Below are positions 36,777 through 49,136 of a DNA stretch of 64,000 nucleotides, piece by piece (positions within the stretch are counted from its first letter, which is position 1; each line of letters opens with the position of its first letter). The notes beneath the pieces were generated by a model. That model saw nothing but the letters and a program-made list of their open reading frames with translations, was not told where the DNA came from and made no database searches. The stretch covers positions 9,610,001 through 9,674,000 of the forward strand of contig NC_058501.1 of the NCBI RefSeq assembly GCF_020382885.2, read 5' to 3'. The stretch is from Scatophagus argus. Taxonomy: Eukaryota > Chordata > Actinopteri > Scatophagidae. The translations under genes were made by a program, and so were the position numbers.

Positions 36777-38315
36777 GTAAGATTAAACCTACAGCAGACA
36801 TAAATATAACCACATTTCTCTGCGTTTTCTGGGTTGTCACAAAATCTGTGACATTGTTGTTAGTCTGTGCCAAACCAGCATCCATTGTTTCGCTTTACCC
36901 CAAGATTTGTAATGAAATTTTATTATAAATTTATTACATTTTTATTAGCAGCTAACTGAGGATTTCAGTTTTAATCTTGCTTTTAATATTGCTCTAAGAT
37001 CGTCTGCGCTGGACTGCAACTTTACAAAAGTGACACTGACAGTACAGACTGTCTTCACAAAAATGTTTGATTTTGAAGGTTTCATTGTGCTCTCCACAGC
37101 TACAGTACATAGTAGTGTTTTTACATTTGTGTTAAGTAAGAGTGTTGCAGGTCCAGTAAATTGAAATGATGGTAAATTCAAAATCATTCAGTATCCTTTT
37201 CCTTTTAATCTCCTCTGTTCTTCACCAGTTCTGTTACAGACTTCTCCGCTTGGGACGACATGGTCACGATTTCTGATTACCCTGACTACATTGAAGAAGG
37301 TTTTGGGAAATGTGTGTACGAGCGTCACGGGGCCAGTTTTCTTCCAGCCCTTTATGTCATTTTCTTCATCCTAGGCCTTCTGGGTAACTCCCTGGTCATC
37401 TGGGTCATTGTGCGTGGATCACGACTCCGCAGCATGACTGATGTATGCCTCCTAAACTTGGCTATTGCTGACCTTCTGTTAGTGTGCTCCCTTCCCTTCC
37501 TAGCCCACCAAGCCCGGGACCAGTGGCTGTTCGGGGATGCTATGTGCAAAGTGGTCCTGGGTATTTTTAATATGGCTTTTTACTGTGGGATCTTCTTCAT
37601 CTGTCTAATGAGCGTTGACCGGTACTTGGCTGTAGTACACGCTGTTTATGCTATGAGAGCCCGGACAAAGTCCTTTGGAATGATTGCAGCTGCTGTCACT
37701 TGGGTGGCTGGATTTTTGGCTTCTTTCCCTGACCTGCTGTTTCTCAAACAGCAGTCTGTTGGTAATGCGTCTCAGTTCTGCTTCCCTGTATATCCCCAAG
37801 CTTCTGATGAAAGCTTTTCACCCAGCTTTAACTTCTGGAGAATCTTCAGTCTTTTTAAAATGAACATTTTGGGTCTATTAGTCCCAGTTGCCATAATGGG
37901 TTTCTGCTACTCCCATATCATCTGGAGACTACTGTACAGCCGGTCAGCCAAGAAAAAGGCCATCCGTTTGGTTCTTGTGGTGGTTGCTGTATTCTTTTGC
38001 TGCTGGGTGCCCTACAACATTGCATCGTTGTTCAAAGCCCTGGAGCTATTGGGTATCTATACAGAATGTGAAAGCAGCAAAGCCATTAGATTGGCTTTAC
38101 AAATCACCGAGGTTCTTGCCTACTCTCACAGCTGCCTCAACCCTATCCTGTATGTGTTTGCTGGGGAGAAGTTCAGGAGGCACCTGGTGAGGGTGATAAG
38201 CAACACTCCTTGCAGACTGTGTCAGGTGATCAAGGTCTACTTACCTCAGGACAGAATCACTGGGTCTTTCTACTCTCAGACCACCAGTCTGGATGAAAGG
38301 GGTACAGCTGTGTAA
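36706..38315 (+). CDS. chemokine receptor C (CC type), about 385 aa
   Basis: A seven-transmembrane chemokine receptor. The proposed exons are 36706-36776 (MTMAENISAVSAFTSTFHKE, donor AG/GTAAGA) and 37229-38315 (acceptor CACCAG). They join in phase 2 to give 385 aa. The alternative is an internal ATG at 37260 (351 aa). The N-terminus has ISDYPDYIEEGFGKC. ECL1 has W-L-F-G, and Cys130 precedes TM3. LMSVDRYLAVVHA places DRY at about 154-156. CCWVPYN marks TM6 and SCLNPILYVFAGEKF TM7. Unlike A and B, it has no intron in TM1. It is CCR4/CCR8/CCR3-like in general; I cannot fix orthology. The receptor itself is sure; the first exon is good but unconfirmed. Confidence 0.92.
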
Positions 38316-40129
38316 AAAGGGTGCAGTGGTTTTGGTTATGTGTCTGTCTGTATGGTAACCTACAAGGAACAAGTCAATGTCAAGGCAAAAAGGCTTGTGT
38401 TTGCTATTTTAGGGCTGATATGGAAGAAAGTGCATGCAACTACGTTTCAGTTTGAGGGGTGCAAGTCTATTCTTATGGTGTCAAGATGTTGAAATGGAAT
38501 TACTAAACATTTATATATACTTTTATAGGTTTTATAGACTACATAAAAATATATAAGTGAATTGTATTGTAAATATTTGGGTAATGAGTTTTTTTTACTG
38601 ATTTGAGAATGAAACAGATTGTATCTACACCTGCAATTGTAAGCCAGAAATTGTCCTGAATTCAATTTCTGGTTTTTTTGACATGCCACTGGCTGACGCT
38701 GAGTGCGAAATTGTGTCAACTATAACAGCTGGCAACGACGTCAGAAGCCTCAGTAACCTATTTAATCTTCAGCTGATAAAGGAAACAGATGAACTGCAAC
38801 AAGCCAGAGCTCCTGACTGATCATTTGCTTCTAACCAATTAGGCGAAACAAATATCATAATTTGTTTGCACCGTGATGACCACTCTCAAAAACTGCGTCA
38901 GTTTTGCAAGTAAGAAACTGCTGAGCAGCAAAATGTTTCCTTTGCAGAACACAAGTTTCAAAGCGCCTGCAGCAGCAGGTCTGCACCCAGCCCCAACCTC
39001 AAGTAAACCACAACCTGAAAAGGGAAGTAGGCTGCTCAACCATGTTGTTAGTTGAACCTTTGCAGTCTCTGAACACAAATGAGCATTTCCGCGTTAAGTT
39101 TTGAAAGTTGTTCTGCAATATTTCTACTGCTACTGATCAGTATTTGAGCTTTTTGAGATTTGTTCAAATTTCCAACAACTTTTTAAGGAGTTTGTTTCGA
39201 TACAAAGAATGTATCTCTCTATTATTTCTATTTAAGAAATCCTATCAACAAATCATTATGCTATACTATCCTGTCATACTTATTAACCATTCCACTTCGA
39301 TTATGTCATCACCGCTGTTCATCACAATACAGTTATTCATACATAGACACATCAGGCATTTTGAATCTCCAATAGTAATAGAAACTCAGCAGACATGGAG
39401 AGAGGTAAGACGCCTCCCCACTCCTGAGACAGAGTGTGTACTGCAGGTACTCATTTCAACAAAGATAAAACAGTTATTTTGCTAGCACTTAACAACATCT
39501 TCAGTCAGTCAAAGAAACCAGGATTGCTGAGAAATCAGCAGGGTTTTGTATAAACCATTTTTTTATAGTGATTTAGTATTGCACTTTCATAAAGTTGTGT
39601 GACCTAATGTAGATGTAAATTTAAAAAGATTTTTGAAATTATTTTCACAATTGAAGCAGCAGAGGTCAATAAATCCTGTTTGTAAGGGGTCAAGAGCCAT
39701 AAATACCAAAGCCTACACTTCCCATAATGCACCTAGATAGTCATTTGACTCTGCCTGGCTGGTAAATGCTCATGTCATGTAACTCCATATTTGTACTTTT
39801 CTGTAACTGAATTACATCATATGAAATTTCCTGAAATATTATTATCAATGGTATCATAATATCTTTACTGCTTTGTTATTCTTATAATGGTTTTGTTTTT
39901 TCTATTGTATTTTATTCTGAAGAGCGTATTGAGAGTATTTTTTGTTGTTCTTATTGTTACTACTTTTGCAAGCACAGCAACCATGCTGATATAAGCAGTC
40001 TGGAAGAGCCAACAGAATCAGATATTTCTGTAATATGGTGACATGTTAAATATTAATGTATTTTCAGTATTGTATTAGACAAATGCATTTTTTACAACAA
40101 AAAAGCACAATGAAAATAACCCTAATAAA
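38316..40129 (+). other. receptor C 3' flank and possible 3' UTR
   Basis: AT-rich with AATAAA at 39668-39673 and 40124-40129. No ORF here looks like a protein. Where the transcript ends is unknown. Confidence 0.4.
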
Positions 40130-42330
40130 TAAGTATATAGTTTTTGGATTATATTCTTGCTCCTTATGTTACTTTTCATGGCCATCAGTAAGAGTTGTTG
40201 GAGTTAATTCTACTTTAACCTTGTAACATCCATTTCTGTAGCCCTGTTCATGCAGGTATGCTTGTTGTGATTAGAAATCAAGTAGTGCGCTAGAGCAGAT
40301 AGTGAATCTATTTGGAGTGATTTCTGCTTAAAAATAAGAGCCCTGGTCATTTAAACATGGAACTAGCATCCTTGAATTACACCCGGTGATGTAAAAGAGC
40401 GGGGAGAATGTATTGAAGGTGCATGGAGAAGCATTTGTCCATGGAGCAAGACTCGATATCAACACAGGAGTATCATCTCAGAAACATTCTCATCTCTCCT
40501 CTCATCACCTTAGAGCACATGGATGAGATGGCTGGATGGAACCTTGCTGTGGGTCTGATTTATCAATACAGCACATTTCAAAACAAAGAATCAGAGTGAA
40601 TAAAAAAAAAAATAATAAAATGAATAAATAAATGAAAATTAAGATATAGACTAAGATTAAATGATTGAAACAATTGCAACAAAAATCATCAGTTAAGAAG
40701 AGGCCACAGGGAAAAAAAAATGTTTTTAAGAAGAGATTCACAGAGATTTACCTGAGGACCTTTAGGTAAAGGTATAGATGATCTTTTCTAGATCTGCAGA
40801 AAAAGTGAAAGACTTCTTCATCTTGGTTAATTGTTTCAGTTGGACAAAGCAGGGCTGCACCACTTCAGTCACCTGAGCATGAAAAGACCACTCAAACTTG
40901 AAAATATTATCAGGGTTATGGGCCACTGTTTTTTTATTTATTTTTTTTAACTTAGACAGCATCAAGTCTAGATGGCAGAGTTTTAATGCTGCTACTGCTG
41001 GGGCTGGAAGGAGTGATTTATTTCAGCACGGTACGGCATGATGGACACACTGGTGGTACCAGGCTTTACTGAGATATATATTTTTGTATTATCTGACTCA
41101 CCCTAGTGGTTTATCATGCTTATAGCAAATGAAAGGGGACCAAGAATAGACAGAAGGAGGATCTCACAAAGCAAGCAGTGCGAAGAGAATGAGGCCTCTC
41201 CAAGCATAACAAATATTTAAGAGATGAACTAATCACAACCACTACTGATTAAAATTATGGTAAAAATATGGTTCAGCAATAATAAATATAAAGATATTTT
41301 CCCTGTCATGAAATACAATTAAAATGGTCAAAGATAAAACACTTTGACACAAACAATTACTCTCATTGCCTTTCTCTTATGAAAGGAAAGAGGCAAAGAG
41401 GAAGAGGATCTTCAAATCAGGCTTAATGTTCTAGAGGGCTGAAGAACTGTCTAAAAAGTATTCCTGATCATAAAAGGATTACCTCTTGTTCATAATTATG
41501 GCAAGCTCTGGTAAGAATGAAATCCTTGGTTAAGTAACCGAGAACTGCATGTGTCACAATTTTGCAATTAGTCAGACAGAAGACAGCAGAAAGATAGCTG
41601 ACTTAATTTGAATAAGTCTTCTTTCTACCCCAAGGGAATTACCAACACTTCTGAAACTCCACTATGAAAGGAGTGCAGGGACTTACCCTGAACTGTGCAA
41701 AGAGACGTTTTCAACTTTTATTTGAGAAACAGACAGGCTGACAGATTTGAAGATAGGTGAGGTCCCAAATTCACTTGTAATGGAGGGTAATGCAAGAAGT
41801 GTGCATGTTATTCCTGTGAACTCCTTGATGAAACATGAAAACTGGTTGGATTATCTTGTTTTCCAGAATGAGTGAGGCTCTGTCATCATTTTGTACTACT
41901 GAACTCACTGATGCTACTGTCATTAAGAATGCAAGCGGATGATCTACCAGTTGTCTTATAAAAGTGAGATCATCAAATCATTACATACAACATCAGTCGT
42001 TACTTTGATGCCACCTAGTGGTCGATCAGGACCTCGCTGTACCGTGGGCAAACTGTACAGAGATAATAATCTGTCTGTGTAGGTCACAGCCACGTCATAT
42101 TGTCTTGCTTTCTAGGTATAGGCGAACTGAGAAACCTTATATATCATTAAGCTGATATCTTGTTCATCCAGTTTTTCTCAGGGTTTCACTTGTTTAAACC
42201 ACGAAGGGGATATTCAAATAGGGATTTCTGTATATGAGTGAAAGCTGAATTCAGTGGGTGAAGGAGACAGAAGGATACCCAGAAGCTGCAAGAGATGAGT
42301 TGTCACAAAGGGAGAAATATTGTCTGGGTA
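40130..42330. other. intergenic, no gene seen
   Basis: AT-rich sequence between the receptor cluster and the LINE fossil. ORFs here are short and of low complexity. Nothing recognised. Confidence 0.6.
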
Positions 42331-42334
42331 TCAT

Positions 42335-43370
42335 TCAAGTCAATTAAATTTATTTATAAGTTGCCAAATCACAACAAAAGTTGTCCCATGACACTTTCCA
42401 GTTTGAGCAGGTCTAGACCAAACTCTTTAATTAGATTTTTAGTACAGATAGACACTACAAAGCCCCAACAAACCAGACCCCGACTAAATGTGGGCAGCCA
42501 TCTGCCTTGACCGGTTGGATTGTGAGAGTGAGAGAGAGCAAGGTAGTGGGGGGATGCATAAAAACAGCGATAACAGAGAGTTGAAATGATAATGACAGTA
42601 TTAACAATAATGATTTTGATAGTAGTAGTAGTAATAGTAATAGTAGTAATAATAACAATGCAGAAATATAACCAGTGGTAGTAACAGTCGTCAGTGTCAA
42701 GCAGGACCACAGCAGGAGGTCCAGACACGATCCATAGGCACCTGAGAGACGAGAAAGCACAAAGACTCCGGGGAAGAAGATGACCTAAACCGGAAGATGA
42801 TTCCATAGGAAGGGAGCTTGATAACTAAAGGCTCTGGTTCCTGTTCCACCTTTACTGATTCTAGGAAACACCAGTAACCCTTCATTGTGGAAGTGTAGAA
42901 TTCTAGGTAGATAATAAAGTACTATGAGCTCTTTGAGATAAGATGGTCCCTGACCATTTAGGGCTTTGTATGTGAGGAGGAGAATTTTAAACTACAGATA
43001 GAATTTTATAGGCAGCCAATGTAGAGAAGCCAATACAGGAGAAATATGCCCTCTGTGAATTTTTGTCAGTACATGTACAACAGTTGTATTTTGGATTAGT
43101 TGGAGAGTCTTTATGGACTTATTGGTGCTATTGGACTAATTTCTGCAATGTTGCAAAGGTGAAAAAATGAAGTCCTTGAAATTTGAGCTATGTGTGAGTT
43201 AAAGGACACGTCCTGATCAGATTTCTTACAATGGGGCTGGACACCAAGGTAATGCCATCCAAGGTCGCTATATCACTGGTTAATTTGTTTCTAAGATGTG
43301 TAGCGCCCAGCACAGTAACAGTTCAGTTTTTTTGAAAATTGCAAGTCATCCAGGTTTTTATGTCGTTAAG
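42335..43370 (-). pseudogene. LINE fossil, reverse-transcriptase C-terminus plus 3' UTR
   Basis: Read on the minus strand, broken frames give RGHISPVLASLHWLPIKF, FKILLLTYKALNGQGPSYLK and RAFSYQAPFLWNHLPV. These are hallmark C-terminal motifs of a very common teleost LINE ORF2. Stops and shifts break it. The 3' part (42335-42800) carries an expanded GTA/ATA trinucleotide tract (about 42614-42657) and ends in the TTATTTATAAGTTGCCAAAT region. It is an old dead copy; clade not assigned. Confidence 0.88.
42614..42657. repeat. imperfect (GTA/AAT)n trinucleotide tract
   Basis: GTAGTAGTAGTAATAGTAAT-like units lie inside the LINE 3' UTR. Confidence 0.85.
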
Positions 43371-44336
43371 GCATGGATATAAGAAATGCACATGGTCAGA
43401 GAAATCATATTCAATTGAAATATCATGCAGCAATTTTTGAATAGGTCAAGCCATATACCTTTAAGTCTTAACATAAAAACAAAGGTGACGAAAAGAAGAA
43501 GCAGTGTGCCAGCATGCATCACCTTTACACTTAACAGCTCTTGCATGAGATTTTGATCGCAGATAGTGAGTAAAGATTGAACAGATATGTCCTCTGTGGT
43601 TTCATGCAAAACATGCGTTGTTGCTGGTACTTTGAAAAACAAGAGGAGTTAGTCTTTTCATCCGTATGTACAAATATAAATGTACTGCAGAGACACAGCT
43701 TCTGCATGTAAATAACGGTAACCTGGTAAATAAGTTGTTTGTGGATCAAATAAACCTTTGATTCGATCAGTATTTGAATCTGTTTCCGAGATTACAGTTT
43801 CATAATAAATTACTTCCGATGTACATTTTTGTAGGTTTTTTTTTTGTCAAACAGCCCATACATGATGATGGTAATAATCATATGTATGTCATCAAAACAT
43901 AAAGAATTGTCTTTATGGTAAGTTCTCTCTTTTGATGAATTAAAAATAAATAACTGGTATGAAATGTGGGTTAGAGAGGTGGGGAAATTGTTTGTTCTTT
44001 GCTGTGAAACAACGGTCTACTGATTCATGCACAGCAGGCGCCGCATCTGCAGAGGGCAGATAAGATCAGTAACACCCACTCCTTTTTATGAGTTTATGAG
44101 TTATCATGGGTACACATCTTCATCAGCACATGCATGTAGTATTACTGTACACATTCTTATTTTTATCTTGCAATCTAGCTTTTCATTGCTGAAAAGAATT
44201 TCCCATCATTGATATAAATATCAAAGCATCTCACTCATATTTATGCAATAATTTTATGCTTCTTTTTTTCCTTCACAGATTCTACTATGAATTCTACTAC
44301 TATTCTACTATTATCCAATATTCAGTATGATAGTGG
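43371..44336. other. intergenic, LINE fossil to trio 3' end
   Basis: No gene or clear repeat seen. Confidence 0.5.
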
Positions 44337-44804
44337 TTTATTATGGCTGTGTTTGTGTAAGACTGGTGACTTTAGGGTTTTCCCTGCCTGCGATTCATGA
44401 GAGGAATACAGCATCGCTTTGTTATTGGAAATGATGAATGAATAACAATACTTTCAAGAAAAACTATTTCCACATGTGGGTGTATGTGAGTATACTGCAT
44501 GTGTACACAAAGCAGCACTGGCTGTTCCTTCTACGTTTAATGGCAAAAAACAAAAAACAAACAAAAAAAAAAAACAGAGGACAAAATAAAATATTTACAA
44601 CACTTTGTAACATGTCAACACAATCTTCTGTACAAAGAAATATACATGCAAAAGTAAAAATAAGTCATAATAAGACATTCAAAATGACATTGCTGCAGTC
44701 TTGCTTTATGTGTATTTAAAATATGACATTGTTATGAGGTTTACATCCTGGGTGCAGGCAAACTGCCCAACCCTCTCTGTACATCTTTACATCACGTATA
44801 GGAT

Positions 44805-44905
44805 GGGTTTCCCAAAGGCATTTTATTACCTAGATCATATTCTTCCATTAATAGGCTTTTAAGAGAATTTAATAAACTGATGAACAGTATGATTTTGGGA
44901 AACCC
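44805..44905. mobile_element. MITE with GGGTTTCCCAAA terminal inverted repeats
   Basis: GGGTTTCCCAAA (44805-44816) and its exact complement TTTGGGAAACCC (44894-44905) bound a 101-bp AT-rich element. GGAT flanks both ends (44801-44804 and 44906-44909), a likely 4-bp target duplication. I recall GGGTTTCCC-ended foldbacks as frequent in fish; superfamily not assigned. Confidence 0.75.
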
Positions 44906-45294
44906 GGATCCACATCAATAAATAAAAATGACACAAAATGAGAGACTTAGACTGTACAGACCAACAAGAGTCAATGAACTCATGTTATCGACTTTTTTAA
45001 CATTACATCAGATTATCTGACAGTAATTCTTACAACCTGCAAATAAAATAAGAAGCAACGCAAGTGTTTAGATTTACCCATCTCTCTAGTTTGACTTTGA
45101 TTCAGATGGCACTTAAAAAAAGAAGTTTTCAACAACTTCTTCACCTAAAGACATTAACTTACTCAAATGAAAATAAATGGAAGAGCTCTCTCTCATGGCA
45201 GATATCTGTTCATGCTGAGGGATATTTATCAGTGGGATTTATTTGGGTGTCCCCTAAAAGGCATAATGTTTTCTCCAATCATGTCTGTGGTATT

Positions 45295-45390
45295 TTATAA
45301 GATAGAAGTTACGTTCTGAGAAGTTGAGAAACAGAAGTTACAATCCGAGCAAAGCTGAAGTAAACAACAGAAGAAGAAACTTGAGTCTGT
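45295..45390 (+). repeat. dispersed repeat, copy 1
   Basis: ATAAGATAGAAGTTACGTTC, AGTTGAGAAACAGAAGTTAC and CCGAGCAAAGCTGAAGTAAA recur, diverged and in the same order, at 50988-51130. The family is not recognised. Confidence 0.65.
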
Positions 45391-46642
45391 TGTGAATGGC
45401 CCACAATGAGACATTTGTCTAGCTTGGTAAAAAAAAAAAATGTCAACCAAATTCTGTCTTTTGACGTCAAGCTGATAAGCTAAAAAAAACAAAAAAATCT
45501 TGCCACATATACCAGCATCAACCTACGAAAAATCCAACGAACTCACACAGCAAACCACTTTGTGCACAGCTTGAAAAAAGACAAGTGAAATATTGATTTT
45601 TTTTTTCAGCAATAAACCACCAAACAACTCCTTATTACAATAAGAATAAATAAAGCCAGACTGAACCTTTGTAAACGCTCATATGTCTGGGTTCAGTGTG
45701 GTCTGTTATAACTTAACATGAGAAATCATAAAAAACACATTTTAGCAGGAAAAGAAAGCATAGACAACTTTGGTATTGTTACAGAAAATAAAAACAGAAC
45801 AATGACAAAATGAAAGCATAAGTGCTTTTATAGATACACATTTTTATACATTATTTCTGAAAACCCTTCTCTTGTCTGGGGTTTGTTTCAGATATTAATA
45901 CTGAACTTAATACATAAGAGTTAACACAATACAGACATCTATCGCAGTACCAGGTACGTACATGCCTTTTTAAGAATACGGCTACAACACAAGTCTTCAT
46001 AAATAGTTGCATAAATGTTAAAGCTGCAACATTGCACGTGGGAATTTATGCAAAATACGAGTGCATTTCTAGTAGCGGTTTGTTCATAGTGAGATCCAGC
46101 TGTTGAGGGTCCGCAGGGAGTGACTGCACGGACTCACTAATACTCAAATTTTTCAAAATGAGAATGAAAGGCAGGAATACGTTATTTACAAATAAGGCGG
46201 ATGCAGGTAGAAATCTGAGAAGCTTTGCCGAATATCCTGAATGATTAGTCAAGGTAATTTAGTTTCTAGTGTCATAGACTTAAATGATTTCAACTTTCAA
46301 AGTGAACAGGGTGTAAAGATAAGCAAACTATTGCACTGAATGTCACTACAATGTGTTTCTGGAAAACATGGTTTTGGTCTTCATCTCAAATAAGTGGACC
46401 CTGCTCATGGATGCCACTTTGTTCACACAGCTCAGTTCTCTTGTTTTCTTTCTACTTATTAACTCACCTTTGTTTTCCAAAAGGTATGAATAAAGACAGG
46501 TCTCTGTTTCCTCACTGTACATGGTTTCATTTACAAAAAGTAATCTCTCGTTACAAAAAACATTTTCTTGTGTTCAACCGAAAACAGCCTGAATTACTCT
46601 TTAATATACAGTATTCTATTTTCTCTGTTTAACACTGTCCGA

Positions 46643-46663
46643 AGCGTGAGGCTCGCTCACGCT
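46643..46663. repeat. stem-loop, 8-bp arms
   Basis: AGCGTGAG (46643-46650) pairs with CTCACGCT (46656-46663) around GCTCG, about 360 bp beyond the trio stop. It could form a structure in the 3' UTR. Confidence 0.6.
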
Positions 46664-47020
46664 GGCTTGTTGAGAAAGCTCGGTTTTCTCCCTGCTTAGT
46701 CAAGGTTTGAAATCTCAAACAGATTCAAACAGTTGTTGTGCAGGCATAGTGATAGTATGCCATATTTGGGGGGTGGTGGGGGAGAGTCAAAGGGTTTATC
46801 AGCAGAAGTCAGTCAGTCAGCAGCAGCAGGACTTTTGTGGCTTAGTGAAGGGAGAGGTGATCATTGTGGAAAGTTGCTGGTGGTCCACTCAGTATGGTTT
46901 CAACACAGCTCAGCTGAACTGAGTTAACTCGTTACTCATCCTCCATAGTGTGCTGCAGAGGCAGGAACCATTGCCTACAGCACATGTTGTTGCTGTCACA
47001 TCTACCCAGTGACCTGTTTG

Positions 47021-49136
47021 TTACATGTGGTTGAGCAGGCGATTGTGAAGAAAAGCCTTAATGGTTTCAATGGGCCGAACATCATTCTGGTGTTTGCGTC
47101 TCTCGATGAAGGAAATGAGTCTGGACGTGTCCAGATGTGAGGAATGACGGTTCTGAGATGGCGGCAGCGCTGGTGGCTTTATATGATTTAAGATGGCGTG
47201 TCCAGTGTTTATCACACCTCGAGGCTGGAGCCAGGGCTCCTGCAGGCAGGATGCTGCAGAGGGCCGTCGCTCTGGCTCACCCTGGAGAAGAAGACAGACA
47301 AAGTCCCTGGCAGCTGGGCTCACACCCTGGAAGTAGTCCTCTGGGAAGCTGAAGTCCAGGCGACAGATGTTCAGACACGTCTCCTCCAAACTCTCATCCA
47401 GGAAGGGAGAGGCGCCACTTAGTACAACGTAGGTCACCACCCCTGTAAACCACCCAGTCAGTACACCAGTAAGTAAATCAATTATAAGGTCTGTTAATGA
47501 ATTAGCAACAGGAAATGACGGGATATGTGTATCATTTATCTATGCTATAGAATATATTACATAACTATGTATTTCTAATACATTTCTTAAATTAGTTACA
47601 ACCTGTTGGCGCTTGGTTACAGACCTAAGCTCCAGAGGTCAGACATCAGTGACACAGGCTGACCCAGGACCACTTCAGGAGCAGAGAACTCTGGACTCCC
47701 CAGGAGAGGATGGATATAGGAGGAGGGAGGGCTCAGCTGAACGGCGTCACCAAAATCCGTCAGCTTGATCACTGGCTGGGAAGACACATGTTCCACCACA
47801 ACGTTCTCAGGCTGTGGGGGCAGAAGAAGGGAACTTCAGGTACCAACATATTCAAAGCTGTTTGATGACTCTTGTGATACTTAAATTGTGCTAAATTTTA
47901 CTTGGTCTGAAAAGAATTGAAATAATCCTGTTTAGTTTGTTGGTGAGGGAACATCAGAAAATCACCATGTGCTACAATTTATGCATCTTTGTTTCTTTAA
48001 AGTAACCTCTTTGTAAAATCTCAGTTCACAGAGCCCATGCTGATGTCTTTAAATGTTTTGTTTCATTTCAATAACAGTCCAATATCAAAAGATATTCATT
48101 TAGCTCTAACATCAGACTAAGAAAAGCATAAAATATTCAATACATTTTCTGTGGGCAGACCAAACCATGAATCTGCTAATTCTTTGGCTGTATACTGATG
48201 TTAGAATATGTATTTACTTTAATATCAAGGTGTGCTATGTTCCAGCTATGCAGGTAGTGGAGCGCTTCAAGAACATCTCTGAGGTACAGTGCCACCTTCT
48301 CCTCAGTCAAGTTGCCCCAGCTCACTATATAGTCCAGGAAACGTCCCTGGTCAGCCCTGAAAACAAAAACACATCATCCAATAGTTATTTTTCATTCACT
48401 GGGATCATCAATTTACATTCTCTAACAAGGGAGAATCACATGCACGACATGAAAGCGGTGCTGTCCTTACATCTCCAGTACAAGTACATAGCTGTTGGCT
48501 GTCTCATACGTGTCTAGCAGCTTGACCAAGTTGGGGTGGTCCAGAGTCTGCAGGAGTCTGACCTCCTGCAGCACCTGCTCTCGACGCAGCAGCTTCTTGT
48601 TAACGTGTTTTGCTGCAACTGTCCGTTTACTCCCCCTCTGGTCACATCGCTTGGTCACTGAGAACCGACCCCTGGCAGGGGCAGAGATGAAGGTTAGAAG
48701 AACAAATGAACACCTAGCTAATAGGCACGTTCAATCATAAAGATTTCAGAAATCGGACACTTGTTTTATTTATGTTACTTTTAGTTTATTCTGGATGTCA
48801 GTACATGTTACAAACAAATCTTCTCCCTGACATGTACAGTACCTGCAGTGCATTTACCTTGACTGGATTTAACATGCACAATCAGTTGGTTACGATACAT
48901 GCACATTGAGCAGGAAATCTCAATTCCTCCCCTGCTGCCAAATTCTGTTCGATTGCTGCCACTGATACTGTCAGTAATATTGAGAATTCATCAGCTTTGA
49001 TGTGGTTTAAGAAGCCTCACTTGACAGTCAAACAATGAGAGTCTAAATTATCCTTACCTTCCCAGTTCAGTGATCTCTGTGTAGTGGGACTCAAAGCTGC
49101 TTTTCCAGAGGACTTCACTGCCATCATCAGAGGTTC
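47021..49136 (-). CDS. trio: trio exons: C-terminal protein kinase domain and tail
   Basis: Exons 49058-49136, 48471-48671, 48218-48356, 47625-47811 and 47021-47442. The glycine loop is ELGRGRFSV; the lysine is in VAAKHVNKK. The catalytic loop reads IAHLDIKPEN (Leu for the usual Arg, as in Trio-family kinases) and the DFG motif is [10 protein letters not shown]. The APE equivalent is SAPEVV, and [18 protein letters not shown] follows. The tail carries [20 protein letters not shown] and stops at TAA (47021). A proline-rich run ([17 protein letters not shown]) sits between kinase and tail. Confidence 0.96.

Larger units (their letters stand above)
44337..47020 (-). other. trio: probable trio 3' UTR
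   Basis: This follows the trio stop (47021-47023). Candidate minus-strand AATAAA signals are at 45238-45243, 44822-44827 and 44337-44342. It carries an 8-bp stem-loop (46643-46663), a foldback MITE (44805-44905) and one copy of a local dispersed repeat (about 45295-45390). The length is inferred. Confidence 0.4.

Noticed and set aside
42008..42022. GCCACCTAGTGGTC near-palindrome as a CTCF site
   Set aside because: It departs from the core consensus at the central AG; only the 24733 site matches throughout.
42369..42806. 145-codon minus-strand ORF with Ile/Thr-rich repeats
   Set aside because: It arises from a trinucleotide tract and 3' UTR of the LINE fossil; not a gene.
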